The position numbers and the translations under genes are program-made. From Palsa-461 sp963768185 (GTDB lineage: Bacteria > Actinomycetota > Acidimicrobiia > Acidimicrobiales > RAAP-2), in NCBI GenBank assembly GCA_963768185.1, contig CAVYGS010000005.1, positions 310,001 through 374,000 of the forward strand: a stretch of DNA of 64,000 nucleotides. The letters run 5' to 3'. Numbering within the stretch: position 1 is the first letter of the stretch; every line of letters begins with the position of its first letter. Below, one piece after another: positions 23,374 through 31,018 of this stretch. The notes under the pieces were generated by a model. The model had not been told where the DNA came from, did not search any database, and saw only the letters and a list, made by a program, of their open reading frames with translations.

Positions 23374-24426
23374 ATGGGTTCGCCCGCCGAGCTGCGCCGC
23401 CGTGCAGAGGCGGTCGCCCGACGCCTCTTGCCGTTCCGGGCCCGCGTCGCGGCGCGCTCGGCCGCCCGGCGGACGTTCAGGAGGAGCAGGCTCGCCACGC
23501 CCTCGGACCTTCGGGCCTGCTATCGGCTGCTCCTCGGCCGGCAGCCGGACCGGCGGGGTGAGCTGGACTTCCTCAGCCTCATCGAGCGGGGCATGACGAC
23601 CGACGAGTTGGTGAAGCACTTCACGAGCTCGCCCGAGTACCGCGCCCGCCAGGTCGCCGAGGGCTCCTCGGGAGCCGCGCCGGTCGAGGTCGAGGTCGAC
23701 GGCGTGGTGTTCCGGGTCGACCCGGGTGACTTCGCGATCGGACCCCACCTGGCCCGCCCGGGCGGCTACGAGCCCGCCGTGCTCGCGACCCTCCAGCGCG
23801 CGCTCAAGCCCGGAGACACCTTCGTCGACGTCGGAGCGTCGTTCGGGTACTTCTCGACCCGGCTCGGCCGCCACGTCGGCCCGGGCGGCACGGTCGTGGC
23901 GTTCGAACCGGGGCCCCAAAACCAGTCGCTGCTCCTCTTCAACCTGGCGGCCAACGGCGTCAGCGGCGCCGAGGTCCACCAGCTGGCCCTCGGCGCCGAG
24001 CCCGGCCTCTTCGCCTACAGCCGCTCCGGCGCCAACGGCGTCGTCTCGCGCTTCGGCGGCGACCCCAACGAGCTGGCGAACCACGACCTCGTCCGGGTGT
24101 CCACGCTCGACCGTGAGCTGGCGGGCCGCAAGGTCCATGCGCTCAAGGTGGACGCGGAGGGGGCCGAGGGCCTGGTGCTGTCCGGCGGGCGCGGCGTCCT
24201 TCGCGAGTCCCGACCGACCCTGGTGCTTGAGTTCTCGCCGCCGGCACTCGAGTCGGTGTCCGACATGAGCGGGGCGGAGGTGCTGGCGATGCTCGAGGAG
24301 CTCGGCTACACGATCGGGGTCATCGGCGCCGGTGTGCCGAACGCGCTGGCGCCGCAGCAGATCGTGGACCGCTACGAGCGGTCGCCCGAGGGCCACCTCA
24401 ACCTGGTGGCCTGGGGTGAGGTCTGA
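23374..24426 (+). CDS. FkbM-family methyltransferase with N-terminal DUF4214-like domain
   Basis: 350 residues. Residues 40-90 (RACYRLLLGRQPDRRGELDF...HFTSSPEYRARQ) fit the DUF4214 pattern often fused to glycan-modifying enzymes. The methyltransferase part has DTFVDVGASFGYFSTRLG (SAM loop at about residue 150), VAFEPGPQNQSLL and the FkbM signature LKVDAEGAEGLVLSGG at about 258. FkbM enzymes O-methylate sugars or lipids. It lies 36 bases after the adhesin stop on the same strand, so it may modify a surface glycan linked with that protein. That link is inference. Confidence 0.87.
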   Translation: MGSPAELRRRAEAVARRLLPFRARVAARSAARRTFRRSRLATPSDLRACYRLLLGRQPDRRGELDFLSLIERGMTTDELVKHFTSSPEYRARQVAEGSSGAAPVEVEVDGVVFRVDPGDFAIGPHLARPGGYEPAVLATLQRALKPGDTFVDVGASFGYFSTRLGRHVGPGGTVVAFEPGPQNQSLLLFNLAANGVSGAEVHQLALGAEPGLFAYSRSGANGVVSRFGGDPNELANHDLVRVSTLDRELAGRKVHALKVDAEGAEGLVLSGGRGVLRESRPTLVLEFSPPALESVSDMSGAEVLAMLEELGYTIGVIGAGVPNALAPQQIVDRYERSPEGHLNLVAWGEV

Positions 24427-24429
24427 GCG

Positions 24430-25230
24430 CTAGAAGCTAACGGTCCCGCTCGTCGCGACGGGCTGATGCGTCGTCCGCACCACGCCGCCCGCGTGCTCCG
24501 CGGTGACGACATAGGCGTGGTACACGCTGGACGGTCGGACCGTGAGCGCGACGGTCGACGGGGCGTTCCCGAGCACGCCGAGCGAGACCAGCTGGCCGTT
24601 GGCCTTCCCCCACAGCTGGTAGGTCAGGTTCGCCGGGAGCGCCGGGAGCGCCTTGTTCACGAGGTAGGCGCTGCCCGAAGGCAGGATCACCACCTCAGCG
24701 TCCGTCTGTGCGCTGGTCGTGGCGCTTGTCAGCTCGACGGTTTCGGCCCTTGGGTTCGCGGCGCGGCCTGCGCGAGCTGGCTCAGGCTCTTGGACGACCC
24801 CAACGCGTTTAGCGTCCCGACGCGGTCGTTCAGGCGGACCATTTGCACGCTCAAGATCGCGATCGCGACCGCGGCCGCGGCCACCGCGAACACCCAGGGC
24901 CGGCGCGTGATCTCGTGCACCACCGCGGCGGGCTGGTCCGCCGTCTCGGCGCGGCGGATCCTCCCACCGCCCGCAACGGGCTCGGGTCACGGGACGGGCG
25001 GGCACCCTCGAGCTTGCCCGCGATCTCGTCCCAGAGGTGCGCCGGCGCCTCGCCGCCGGTGTTGCCCAGCAGCGCCGCCACCTGCTCGTGCTGCGCCACC
25101 TCGGCCGCACAGCGCGGGCACTCGTCCAGGTGTCGGCGCACCACCTCGGCCTCGTCGGGGTCCATCGCGTGCAACGCGTGCCCGCGCCGAGCGCCTCGAT
25201 GAGGTCGTCGTGACTCACGAATCGATCCAT
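24430..25230 (-). CDS. Anti-sigma factor, RskA/zf-HC2 type, broken by three frameshifts
   Basis: Repaired length is 267 residues. Order: MDRFVSHDDLIEALGA; a zinc-finger region HALHAMDPDEAEVVRRHLDE-CPRC (H...CxxC anti-sigma domain); LWDEIAGKLEG; a membrane helix RRPWVFAVAAAAVAIAIL; and an extracellular RskA domain (VVILPSGSAYLVNKALPALP, TYQLWGKANGQLVSLGVL, STVALTVRPSSVYHAYVVTAEHAGG). Frame changes occur near 25181-25183, 24963-24965 and 24758-24772. Each fits one missing base, the first two in short C runs. It binds the sigma factor encoded in overlap upstream and releases it on an outside signal by proteolysis, as known for RskA. It is either error-laden or a pseudogene. Confidence 0.85.
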   Translation of the reverse strand: MDRFVSHDDLIEALGAGTRCTRWTPTRPRWCADTWTSARAVRPRWRSTSRWRRCWATPAARRRRTSGTRSRASSRVPARPVTRARCGRWEDPPRRDGGPARRGGARDHAPALGVRGGRGRGRDRDLERANGPPERPRRDAKRVGVVQEPEPARAGRAANPRAETVELTSATTSAQTDAEVVILPSGSAYLVNKALPALPANLTYQLWGKANGQLVSLGVLGNAPSTVALTVRPSSVYHAYVVTAEHAGGVVRTTHQPVATSGTVSF

Positions 25231-25793
25231 GGTGACTCCACGCCGTGCTCAGACAACACCGACCGGAGCCGGCGCAGCCCCGACCGAATTCTGCTCTTGA
25301 TGGTCCCCTCGGGCTCTCCGAGAAGCGCCGCCACGTCGCGATAGGTGCGGCCGTCGAAGTAGGCGAGCTCGATGGCCGTGCGCTCGCCCTCGGGCAGCGC
25401 CTCGACCGCGGTCTTGACCTGCTCGGCCACCGCGAGGTCCGAGACGTAGCGCTCGAGGTCGTAGCCGGCCGCGGCGCGGTCCGAAGCCGTGCGCTGCTCG
25501 CGGGCGTGGCGGGAGGCCTCGGCGCGCACGAGGTCGACCGCCCGGCTGTGCGCCTTCGTCAAAAGGAGGGTGCGCAGCGGCGCCCGCCCGACGTCGAAGG
25601 CCTCCGGCTCCCGCCACAGACCCAGGAACACCTCCTGGGTGACCTCCTCGGCGAGGTTCGCGGAGCCGAGCACGCGGCGCGCCAGGCCGTGCACGGCGCC
25701 GCTATGGCGCCGGAACACCTCGGCGAGCGCAGCGTCTTGCCAGCGGCCGATGGCCGCTACGAGTGCGCCATCACCGGCGGTGGCATAGTCCAT
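25215..25793 (-). CDS. ECF sigma factor, SigK-like
   Basis: 192 residues (ATG 25793; GTG 25799 also possible). Region 2: AALAEVFRRHSGAVHGLARRVLG, AEEVTQEVFLGLWREPEAFD. Region 4: ALPEGERTAIELAYFDGRTYRDVAALLGEPEGTIKSRIRSG. This layout, with an RskA-type anti-sigma gene overlapping its end by 16 bases, is that of SigK/ECF19 systems. A promoter-like element of the sort SigK recognises (TCATCC-N16-CCGAAG, 25805-25832) sits directly upstream and would give a nearly leaderless message, so autoregulation is likely. Confidence 0.9.
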   Translation of the reverse strand: MDYATAGDGALVAAIGRWQDAALAEVFRRHSGAVHGLARRVLGSANLAEEVTQEVFLGLWREPEAFDVGRAPLRTLLLTKAHSRAVDLVRAEASRHAREQRTASDRAAAGYDLERYVSDLAVAEQVKTAVEALPEGERTAIELAYFDGRTYRDVAALLGEPEGTIKSRIRSGLRRLRSVLSEHGVESPWIDS

Positions 25794-25804
25794 GTTCACT
25801 CGTT

Positions 25805-25832
25805 CTTCGGGGCGGAGGCGCTCTTTGGATGA
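25805..25832 (-). promoter_or_regulatory. SigK-type promoter candidate before the sigma gene
   Basis: On the minus strand TCATCCAA begins the -35, a 16-base spacer follows, and CCGAAG is the -10. It closely resembles the mycobacterial SigK consensus as I recall it (CCATCC-N16/17-CCGAAT), and shares the eight bases TCATCCAA and the same spacing with the element at 27340-27367. It ends 11 bases before the ATG. Confidence 0.65.
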
Positions 25833-25853
25833 CGCTCGGGCCGACAATCTGGC

Positions 25854-26358
25854 TCAGGCGTCGTGGGTCGCCCGGATCGACGAGCCGAAGCAGACAAGAT
25901 TCCCGTCGGGATCGAGATGGGAGCCCTGGCGATCGCCGTCGCCGCTGTCGCGCGGCCCGACGACCTCCAACCCGGCCAGTCGCCAGGCCTCGGCAAGGGC
26001 GTCCGCGTCATCGACGTGCAGGTAGATCGACGAGACGGCGAGGATCGTGGGGTCGTCGGCGTGCACCAGGTGGATGGTCAGATTGCCCCGGCAGCGCCAG
26101 CGCGTAGGTCGCGTCGTGCTCTGGGACCGTGAAGCCCATCCTCTCGTAGTGGTCCTTCGACCGGACCACGTCGGAAACGGCGAAGATCGGATCCACCTGG
26201 GCGAACCTCACCGGATCCGCTGCGGCCAGCTTCTGGTCCCGCCGCCGGTTGAGCCAATCGAGACATCCGAAGCAGATCGAGATCTCCCGATGGGAGTGGA
26301 GCTGGACCGTCCGATCGACGTCGCTCTCCCCGCAGCACGCACAGGCGGACCTGCCCAC
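25854..26358 (-). CDS. Glyoxalase/VOC-fold protein with N-terminal zinc-finger-like segment, frameshifted
   Basis: 167 residues when repaired. Residues 1-45 carry CACCGESD and CFGCLDWLNRRRD, a CxxC...CxxC treble-clef-like unit. From residue 55 a VOC domain follows (VDPIFAVSDVVRSKDHYERMGF, then SIYLHVDDADALAEAWR and DPDGNLVCFGSSIR). The frame changes at four C (26086-26089). Three give ALPGNLTIHLVHADD and an uninterrupted frame. VOC proteins of this sort include bleomycin-resistance-like binding proteins. No metal ligands sufficient for an enzyme are certain. It starts 28 bases after tatA ends. Confidence 0.75.
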
Positions 26359-26386
26359 GGGCCGAGGCTAGTGCCGACCCGGCCGT

Positions 26387-26581
26387 TCAAGACCCGGTCG
26401 ACTCCGATGTCGGAATCGGCTCGGACGTCTCGGAGGCTCCCTCGCGCAGACCGGTCTTGAACTCGCGCTGGGCCGAACCCAGTGATCGGGCGAGCTTGGG
26501 GATCTGGGTCCCGCCGAACAAGACCACCACCACCACCACCAGAACGACGACCCCGTCGAGGCCGAATATCTCAGCAAGCAC
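26387..26581 (-). CDS. tatA: TatA/E-type twin-arginine translocase subunit
   Basis: 64 residues from GTG 26581, following an AGGAG leader. One membrane helix (GVVVLVVVVVVLFGGTQIPK, residues 9-28), then the amphipathic helix IPKLARSLGSAQREFKTGL with the FGG/T hinge and the LAR-LG pattern of TatA. The tail is short and rich in Ser/Thr/Glu. TatA forms the pore through which folded proteins pass. The helix is unusual: six valines in a row coded by a GTG/GTC triplet repeat. It sits in an operon with a Tat-signal protein, suggesting a dedicated pore, with TatB/TatC from elsewhere. Confidence 0.85.
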   Translation of the reverse strand: MLAEIFGLDGVVVLVVVVVVLFGGTQIPKLARSLGSAQREFKTGLREGASETSEPIPTSESTGS

Positions 26582-26640
26582 GTGCGTGCTCCTTTCTCTT
26601 TCTGACTCTGATTCGGAATTTGCGGTTGATGAATATGCGA

Positions 26641-26997
26641 TCAACGGCGCCGCGACGCGACGGCCGCGGCTGGCCAGGAGGTGTCGGAGACCTCGCCACC
26701 GGCCACCTCCACGCGGTGCACGGTGTCCCCCGGCGGCCCATGGCGCAGGCGGAGCTCGTAACGGCCTTCCTCGAGGGGACCGAACACCGCGGCGAACACC
26801 GGGTGATCGGAGCCCGGGCGGGAGCGGACCGCCACGTGCGTCCCGTCCCAGCGCGTCCCCTCACGGCGGATCTCGATCTCGGAGCCATCGAAGGCTTCGG
26901 GGGTGCGCACGACGGCGGCGCCGAATCGGCCGCCGATGTCGAGCACGACGGGACCGACGCTCGGCCCGGGCGCCGCTTCGTGGTGGTGAGCGCTCAC
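26641..26997 (-). CDS. Conserved-looking protein of unknown function, 118 residues
   Basis: GTG start at 26997 overlaps the stop of the Tat-substrate gene by four bases. N-terminus MSAHHHEAAPGP (His cluster), then a predicted all-beta region: VVLDIGGRFGAAVV, IEIRREG, VFAAVFGPLEEGRYELRLRHG, HRVEVAGGEV. No signal peptide or membrane segment, so cytoplasmic. The strand pattern GPLEEGRYELRL resembles prealbumin-like or copper-resistance-type beta sandwiches. I do not recognise the family. Coupled translation implies it works with the exported partner or matures it. Confidence 0.65.
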   Translation of the reverse strand: MSAHHHEAAPGPSVGPVVLDIGGRFGAAVVRTPEAFDGSEIEIRREGTRWDGTHVAVRSRPGSDHPVFAAVFGPLEEGRYELRLRHGPPGDTVHRVEVAGGEVSDTSWPAAAVASRRR

Positions 26998-27311
26998 TTG
27001 GCTGCCCCGAAGAGACGGTTCGCAAGACCGGGGTCGGTGACCGTGAATTCGCGCTCCCCCATGAACAGGCTCATCTCGCCGGACTGGAGGTCGGTGACGT
27101 GTGCGATGAGCGGCTGACCCAGCGAAGGGCTGTCGGTCGCGGCGGTCGACGCCGCGTCGTCGGCGGCGGCGGGCGAGTCATCGGCGGCGGTGCCCAACAG
27201 GCTGGGCAGACCCGGAATCGCGGAGCCGACCGCGACCGCCGCGGCACCGACCGAACTGCGGATCAGAAATGCCCTGCGGCTCAATTCGGACACCAGCGCC
27301 CCTTCCCTCAT
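26994..27311 (-). CDS. Small Tat-exported protein of unknown function
   Basis: 105 residues from ATG 27311. The N-terminus MREGALVSELSRRAFLIRSS has a textbook twin-arginine motif (SRRAFLI), then a hydrophobic stretch VGAAAVAVGSAIPGLPSLL. A low-complexity Ala/Asp/Ser linker (residues 43-66) leads to a compact C-terminal piece with HVTDLQSGEMSLFMGEREF. The mature part has no Cys. Co-transcribed with a beta-rich protein and tatA. A SigK-type promoter candidate lies 28 bases upstream. Function unknown. An in-frame extension to 27461 would run over that promoter and is rejected. Confidence 0.75.
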   Translation of the reverse strand: MREGALVSELSRRAFLIRSSVGAAAVAVGSAIPGLPSLLGTAADDSPAAADDAASTAATDSPSLGQPLIAHVTDLQSGEMSLFMGEREFTVTDPGLANRLFGAAK

Positions 27312-27339
27312 CGGCGGGTTCACCCCCGCAGCGTCTTCT

Positions 27340-27367
27340 ATTCGGAGCCGCCCTGCCGGTTGGATGA
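27340..27367 (-). promoter_or_regulatory. SigK-type promoter candidate before the Tat-substrate/tatA operon
   Basis: Minus strand: TCATCCAA (-35 from 27367), 16-base spacer, CCGAAT (-10, 27340-27345). It matches the element before the sigma gene (25805-25832) in hexamers and spacing. The start codon is 28 bases past the -10, with room for a short leader. Confidence 0.65.
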
Positions 27368-27506
27368 AGCGGTCACGCCCGGACGGAAAAAATCCCGACC
27401 TTTCGTCATCCACACGTCGGGCCGGCTCCGGATCGCATCCCGACCAGCCACGGTCGCGCATCGGCGAATTGCCGATGGCCCAACGATCAGCCAGAGGTGA
27501 TGCCTA

Positions 27507-28922
27507 ATGTCGTCGCACCGCGAAGCACCCGAGATCTCCAAGGACCCCGTCGCCGACAGCACGGACCTGTATGCGTTCGTCAGCCCGGACAACCCCGAAA
27601 CGGTGACGCTCATTGCGAACTACGTCCCGCTCGAGGCCCCGGACGGAGGGCCGAACTTCTACGAGTTCGGCAGCGACGTCCAGTACGCCATCAACATCGA
27701 CAACAACGGCGACGGAGTGGCGGAGGTGTCGTACCTGTTCAACTTCACCACCACGATCACCGACCCCAACACGTTCCTGTACAACACCGGTCCGATCACC
27801 TCGCTCCCCTCCACGAGCTGGAACCGTCAGCAGACCTACAGCGTGACGAGGGTCGCCGGAGGCATCCCGCAGGTGCTGGCCACTGGTCTTACGTGCCCGC
27901 CCTGCAACATCGGCCCGCTTTCGACCCCGAACTACCCGTTACTCGCGACGGCGGCGGTGCACTCGCTGCCCGGCGGGCGTCAGGTGTTCGCCGGACAGCG
28001 CGCCGAAGGGTTCTACGTCGACCTGGGGGCCATCTTCGACCTGGGTGACCTGCGTCCCTTCGAAGCCGACCACAACACCTTCGGTCTGGGGGTCATGCTC
28101 GCCAACATGCCGGGGATCAACTCCACCGCCGGCGTGAACGTGCACTCGATCGCGATCCAGGTCCCGAAGAGCGACCTCGCCAAGGGTGGCGTGACCCCGA
28201 CCAATGCCGCGTCCCCAGCCTCGGTCATCGGCGTGTGGACCACGGCGAGCCGTCAGGCGGCGTCGGTGCGGCTCGCGGGCACGGGCACCGACATCGAGTC
28301 GGGTCCCTGGGTGCAAGTCTCCCGGCTCGGGAACCCGCTCATCAACGAGGTGGTCATCCCGATGTCGCGGAAGGACTTCTGGAACGCGCAGGCGCCGTCG
28401 GCCGACGTGCAGTTCTCGAGCTTCTACACCAACCCAGAGCTTGCGCGGCTGCTGCCGGTCCTGTACCCCGGGGTCTTCCCGAACCTGGCCGCTTACAACG
28501 CGGTCTTCCCGGACCGGGCTAACCTGGTCGCGATCTTGCTGACCGGCATACCGACCGGCGGCCCGGTCCCGAACTTCCAGAACTCGATGAGCACCCTCCA
28601 GGCCGACATGCTCCGGCTCAACTTGGCCATCCCGCCGACGACGTCGGACCCGAGCAACATCGGGCTCATCGGCGGCGACCCGGCCGGCTTCCCGAACGGG
28701 CGCCGGGTGTTCGACGACGTGGCCACCATCGAGATCCGCGCCATTGCCGGGGCGACACTGCCCCTCGTCGACACGCACTTCACGGCGGACGGCGCGGCGG
28801 GCGTGGTGACCGACGGGCTGACCTCAGGGCCGAACGACACCACTGCGAACGACACCGAGAGCTACCTGCCGACCTTCCCGTACCTCGGGCTCCCTCACCA
28901 GGGGTACTTGGTCGGAACCTGA
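27507..28922 (+). CDS. DUF4331-family protein
   Basis: 471 residues. Opens with SSHREAPEISKDPVADSTDLYAFVSPDNP, the hallmark of DUF4331, followed by TLIANYVPLEAPDGGPNFYEF and the calcium-loop-like YAINIDNNGDGVAEVSYLF (DxDxNGD type). The C-terminus holds NGRRVFDDVATIEIRA and ESYLPTFPYLGLPHQGY. No signal peptide at this start. AGAGGTG stands about 12 bases before the ATG. The family is widespread but uncharacterised. It is divergent from the Tat-substrate operon across 195 bases. A -10-like GCGAAT (27464-27469) has no matching -35. A perfect hairpin terminates the gene. Confidence 0.88.
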   Translation: MSSHREAPEISKDPVADSTDLYAFVSPDNPETVTLIANYVPLEAPDGGPNFYEFGSDVQYAINIDNNGDGVAEVSYLFNFTTTITDPNTFLYNTGPITSLPSTSWNRQQTYSVTRVAGGIPQVLATGLTCPPCNIGPLSTPNYPLLATAAVHSLPGGRQVFAGQRAEGFYVDLGAIFDLGDLRPFEADHNTFGLGVMLANMPGINSTAGVNVHSIAIQVPKSDLAKGGVTPTNAASPASVIGVWTTASRQAASVRLAGTGTDIESGPWVQVSRLGNPLINEVVIPMSRKDFWNAQAPSADVQFSSFYTNPELARLLPVLYPGVFPNLAAYNAVFPDRANLVAILLTGIPTGGPVPNFQNSMSTLQADMLRLNLAIPPTTSDPSNIGLIGGDPAGFPNGRRVFDDVATIEIRAIAGATLPLVDTHFTADGAAGVVTDGLTSGPNDTTANDTESYLPTFPYLGLPHQGYLVGT

Positions 28923-28956
28923 GCTCGGGGCAGCCGACGCCCGCACAACGTGCGCA

Positions 28957-28990
28957 CCGATCCCACCCGGGTTCCACCGGGTGGGATCGG
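28957..28990 (+). terminator. Hairpin terminator after the DUF4331 gene
   Basis: A 14-base perfect stem, CCGATCCCACCCGG paired with CCGGGTGGGATCGG, with loop GTTCCA, starts 35 bases past the stop. No T-run follows, as is common for actinobacterial terminators. Confidence 0.75.
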
Positions 28991-29160
28991 TCGCGTCCGG
29001 GCGGCTGCTTCGGACGCCACGAGCCCAGGGCGTCCGAAAACGGTGTCCGCTAACCTCCGCCCCGATGAGGGTGTGCTGCTCTGGGTGGGGTGCCACACCG
29101 GGCGGTTCTCTCTGAGGAATAGGCGGGCGGACGATCCGAGGCGCCGGTTGGCTACGAAGA

Positions 29161-30015
29161 ATGCATGTGGGAACTGACATCGCCAAACTGATCCATCGGT
29201 CGGCACGGCTCGAGGTCGACGACATCGACTTCGATGCGTTCCGGACCCAGCCCCTCGATCCCAACGCGCTGCGCTGCTTGCGCTACATGCACGATGTCGA
29301 GGGCCACACCATCTGCTACCTGCGCGACATCCTGGTGACCCGGGTGCATCGTGATCCCGAGATCACCGCATTCCTGTCGTGCTGGAGCTACGAGGAGCAC
29401 TGGCACGGCGAGGCTCTCGGTCGTGTGCTCGACGCGCACGACGAGGCCTCGGCCGCTGGCCGCCTCACGACGATGCGACAGAGCTTGCCCAAGAGCGACT
29501 CGTTGCGGCCGGCCGCCTTCAGCGCCGCCTCCGCCATCACCAAGCATCTGCCCGCCGTGCACATGGCCTGGGGAGCGGTGAACGAGTGGACGACCCAGAC
29601 CGGCTACGGGCGGCTCATCGAGAAAGCCAAGCACCCGGTGCTCACCGAGCTGCTGCGGCGGATCATGCGACAAGAAGGCCGCCATATCGACTTCTACGCC
29701 GGCCAGGCCACCGCGCGCCTCGGCGCCAGCCGGGCGGCCCGTCGCCTGACGGGCTATGCGTTGCGGCACTGGTGGGGGCCGGTTGGCTCCGGGGTGATGC
29801 CCAAGGCGGAGATTCGGTTCCTGGCGACCTACCTCTTCGGCGATGAGCAGGGCCTGAGCGCGGCACGGCGCGTCGACCGCCAGATCGACCGCCTTCCCGG
29901 ACTCGGTGGGCTGCACCTGCTGGAGAGAGCGGTCGAGCGTTCCCTGGCCGAGGGACTCCGGGCCGTGCCGAGCGACGGCTCGCCGAGACACGAGGTGAGG
30001 GCGGTCGCGTCCTAG
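29161..30015 (+). CDS. Ferritin-like diiron protein (acyl-ACP desaturase-like)
   Basis: 284 residues, mostly helical. Likely iron ligands: E in HDVEGHTICYL (about residue 47), SYEEHWHGEAL (EExxH, about 82-85), and RQEGRHIDFYAGQA (E...H, about 180) in the second half, the layout of ferritin-like and stearoyl-ACP desaturase proteins. Substrate unknown; fatty-acid or hydroxylation chemistry is possible. No ferredoxin or other partner is adjacent. ATG at 29161 chosen; the codon is immediately upstream of conserved sequence and no better start exists. Confidence 0.72.
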   Translation: MHVGTDIAKLIHRSARLEVDDIDFDAFRTQPLDPNALRCLRYMHDVEGHTICYLRDILVTRVHRDPEITAFLSCWSYEEHWHGEALGRVLDAHDEASAAGRLTTMRQSLPKSDSLRPAAFSAASAITKHLPAVHMAWGAVNEWTTQTGYGRLIEKAKHPVLTELLRRIMRQEGRHIDFYAGQATARLGASRAARRLTGYALRHWWGPVGSGVMPKAEIRFLATYLFGDEQGLSAARRVDRQIDRLPGLGGLHLLERAVERSLAEGLRAVPSDGSPRHEVRAVAS

Positions 30016-30163
30016 AGGCCCGTCCAAAGGGGCGGGACCGGCAGCGCCCCGTCTCATCACGGAACCGACGCCATGTCGCGCGACATCGTGGACACCTCCG
30101 AGAGAGGCGTCCCCACGCCTGAGAAAAACCATCATTGGTACGCTCCGGTGCTAGTTCGACCGG

Positions 30164-30964
30164 ATGGCGCGGCCCATGGAGATCGTCCAGGAAGTTTGCG
30201 AGCGTGGCGTCGTCGAGCGACGGGTCGATCTCAAGGTGCCCGGTGGCGAGACGGTTCCGGGCATCGTCTGGCTGCCCAAGGACGCCACGGCGCCCCGACC
30301 GACGGTGATCCTCGGGCACGGAGGGGTGGTCCACAAGCGAGCCCCTGAGGTGCTTGGGCTCGCCCGACGCCTCGTGCGGCATCGGGGCTACGCCGCCGTC
30401 GCTCTCGACGCCCCCGAGCACGGCGAGCGCATCACCGACAAGGAAGCAGCCCGGGCCAGGCGCCGTGCCGTGCAAGCCCGCATCGACCAGGGGCCCGGCG
30501 CCGGCCTGCCCGTGGAGACGGACACCGACCGGGCGGGGTTCCCCGACCGGATGAACAGCCACATCGGAGAGCTGACTGCCTTGGTCGACGACCTCGTCTC
30601 GACCCACTTCATCGACGACCGGCTCGGCTACTGGGGGATGTCGATGGGCACCGCCATCGGTCTGCGTTTCGTGGCCTCCGAACCCCGGGTCAAGGCCGCC
30701 GTGCTCGGTCTGGCCGGCTTGGGCGTCGGCATGGGTGGGGCCGAGTTCGAGACGGCAGCGCGCTCTCTTCGCGTTCCGATCTTGTTCCTCTTCCAATGGG
30801 ACGACGAGTTGATCGGCCGCGATGCAGGACTCGCGCTCTTCGACGCCATCGGCTCGACCGACAAGACCATGCACGCCAACCCCGGGGGACACGTGCAGGT
30901 CCCGGTCTTCGAGAACGACTCCGCCGAGTCGTTCTTCGGCCGGCATCTCGGCGCCGGCACGTAG
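30164..30964 (+). CDS. Alpha/beta-hydrolase (dienelactone-hydrolase-like)
   Basis: 266 residues (ATG 30164; a second ATG at 30176 fits as well). Oxyanion region VILGHGGVVHKRA, DAPEHGER, nucleophile elbow GMSMGTAIG with Ser at about residue 155, acid in FQWDDELIG and His in NPGGHVQVPV. The catalytic triad appears complete. Cytoplasmic, no signal peptide. Substrate not predictable. It lies alone between a diiron protein and the convergent AlkB gene. Confidence 0.8.
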   Translation: MARPMEIVQEVCERGVVERRVDLKVPGGETVPGIVWLPKDATAPRPTVILGHGGVVHKRAPEVLGLARRLVRHRGYAAVALDAPEHGERITDKEAARARRRAVQARIDQGPGAGLPVETDTDRAGFPDRMNSHIGELTALVDDLVSTHFIDDRLGYWGMSMGTAIGLRFVASEPRVKAAVLGLAGLGVGMGGAEFETAARSLRVPILFLFQWDDELIGRDAGLALFDAIGSTDKTMHANPGGHVQVPVFENDSAESFFGRHLGAGT

Positions 30965-31018
30965 TTGACCCCACCGGGCCCCGCCCGAGTCCAAAGAGGA
31001 ACCGCGGCTGTTTGGCGG

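Noticed and set aside
20221..24396. Very long minus-strand open frame (1391 codons) across the adhesin and FkbM genes
   Set aside because: It is antisense to two well-supported genes, is His/Arg/Gly-rich without domains, and long shadow frames are common in GC-rich DNA.
26597..26629. Third SigK-like promoter before tatA
   Set aside because: CCGAAT is present, but no TCATCC lies 16 bases upstream (the nearest TCATCA is 10 away).
27442..27469. SigK-like promoter before the DUF4331 gene
   Set aside because: Only a GCGAAT -10-like element is present; the -35 position reads GACCAG.
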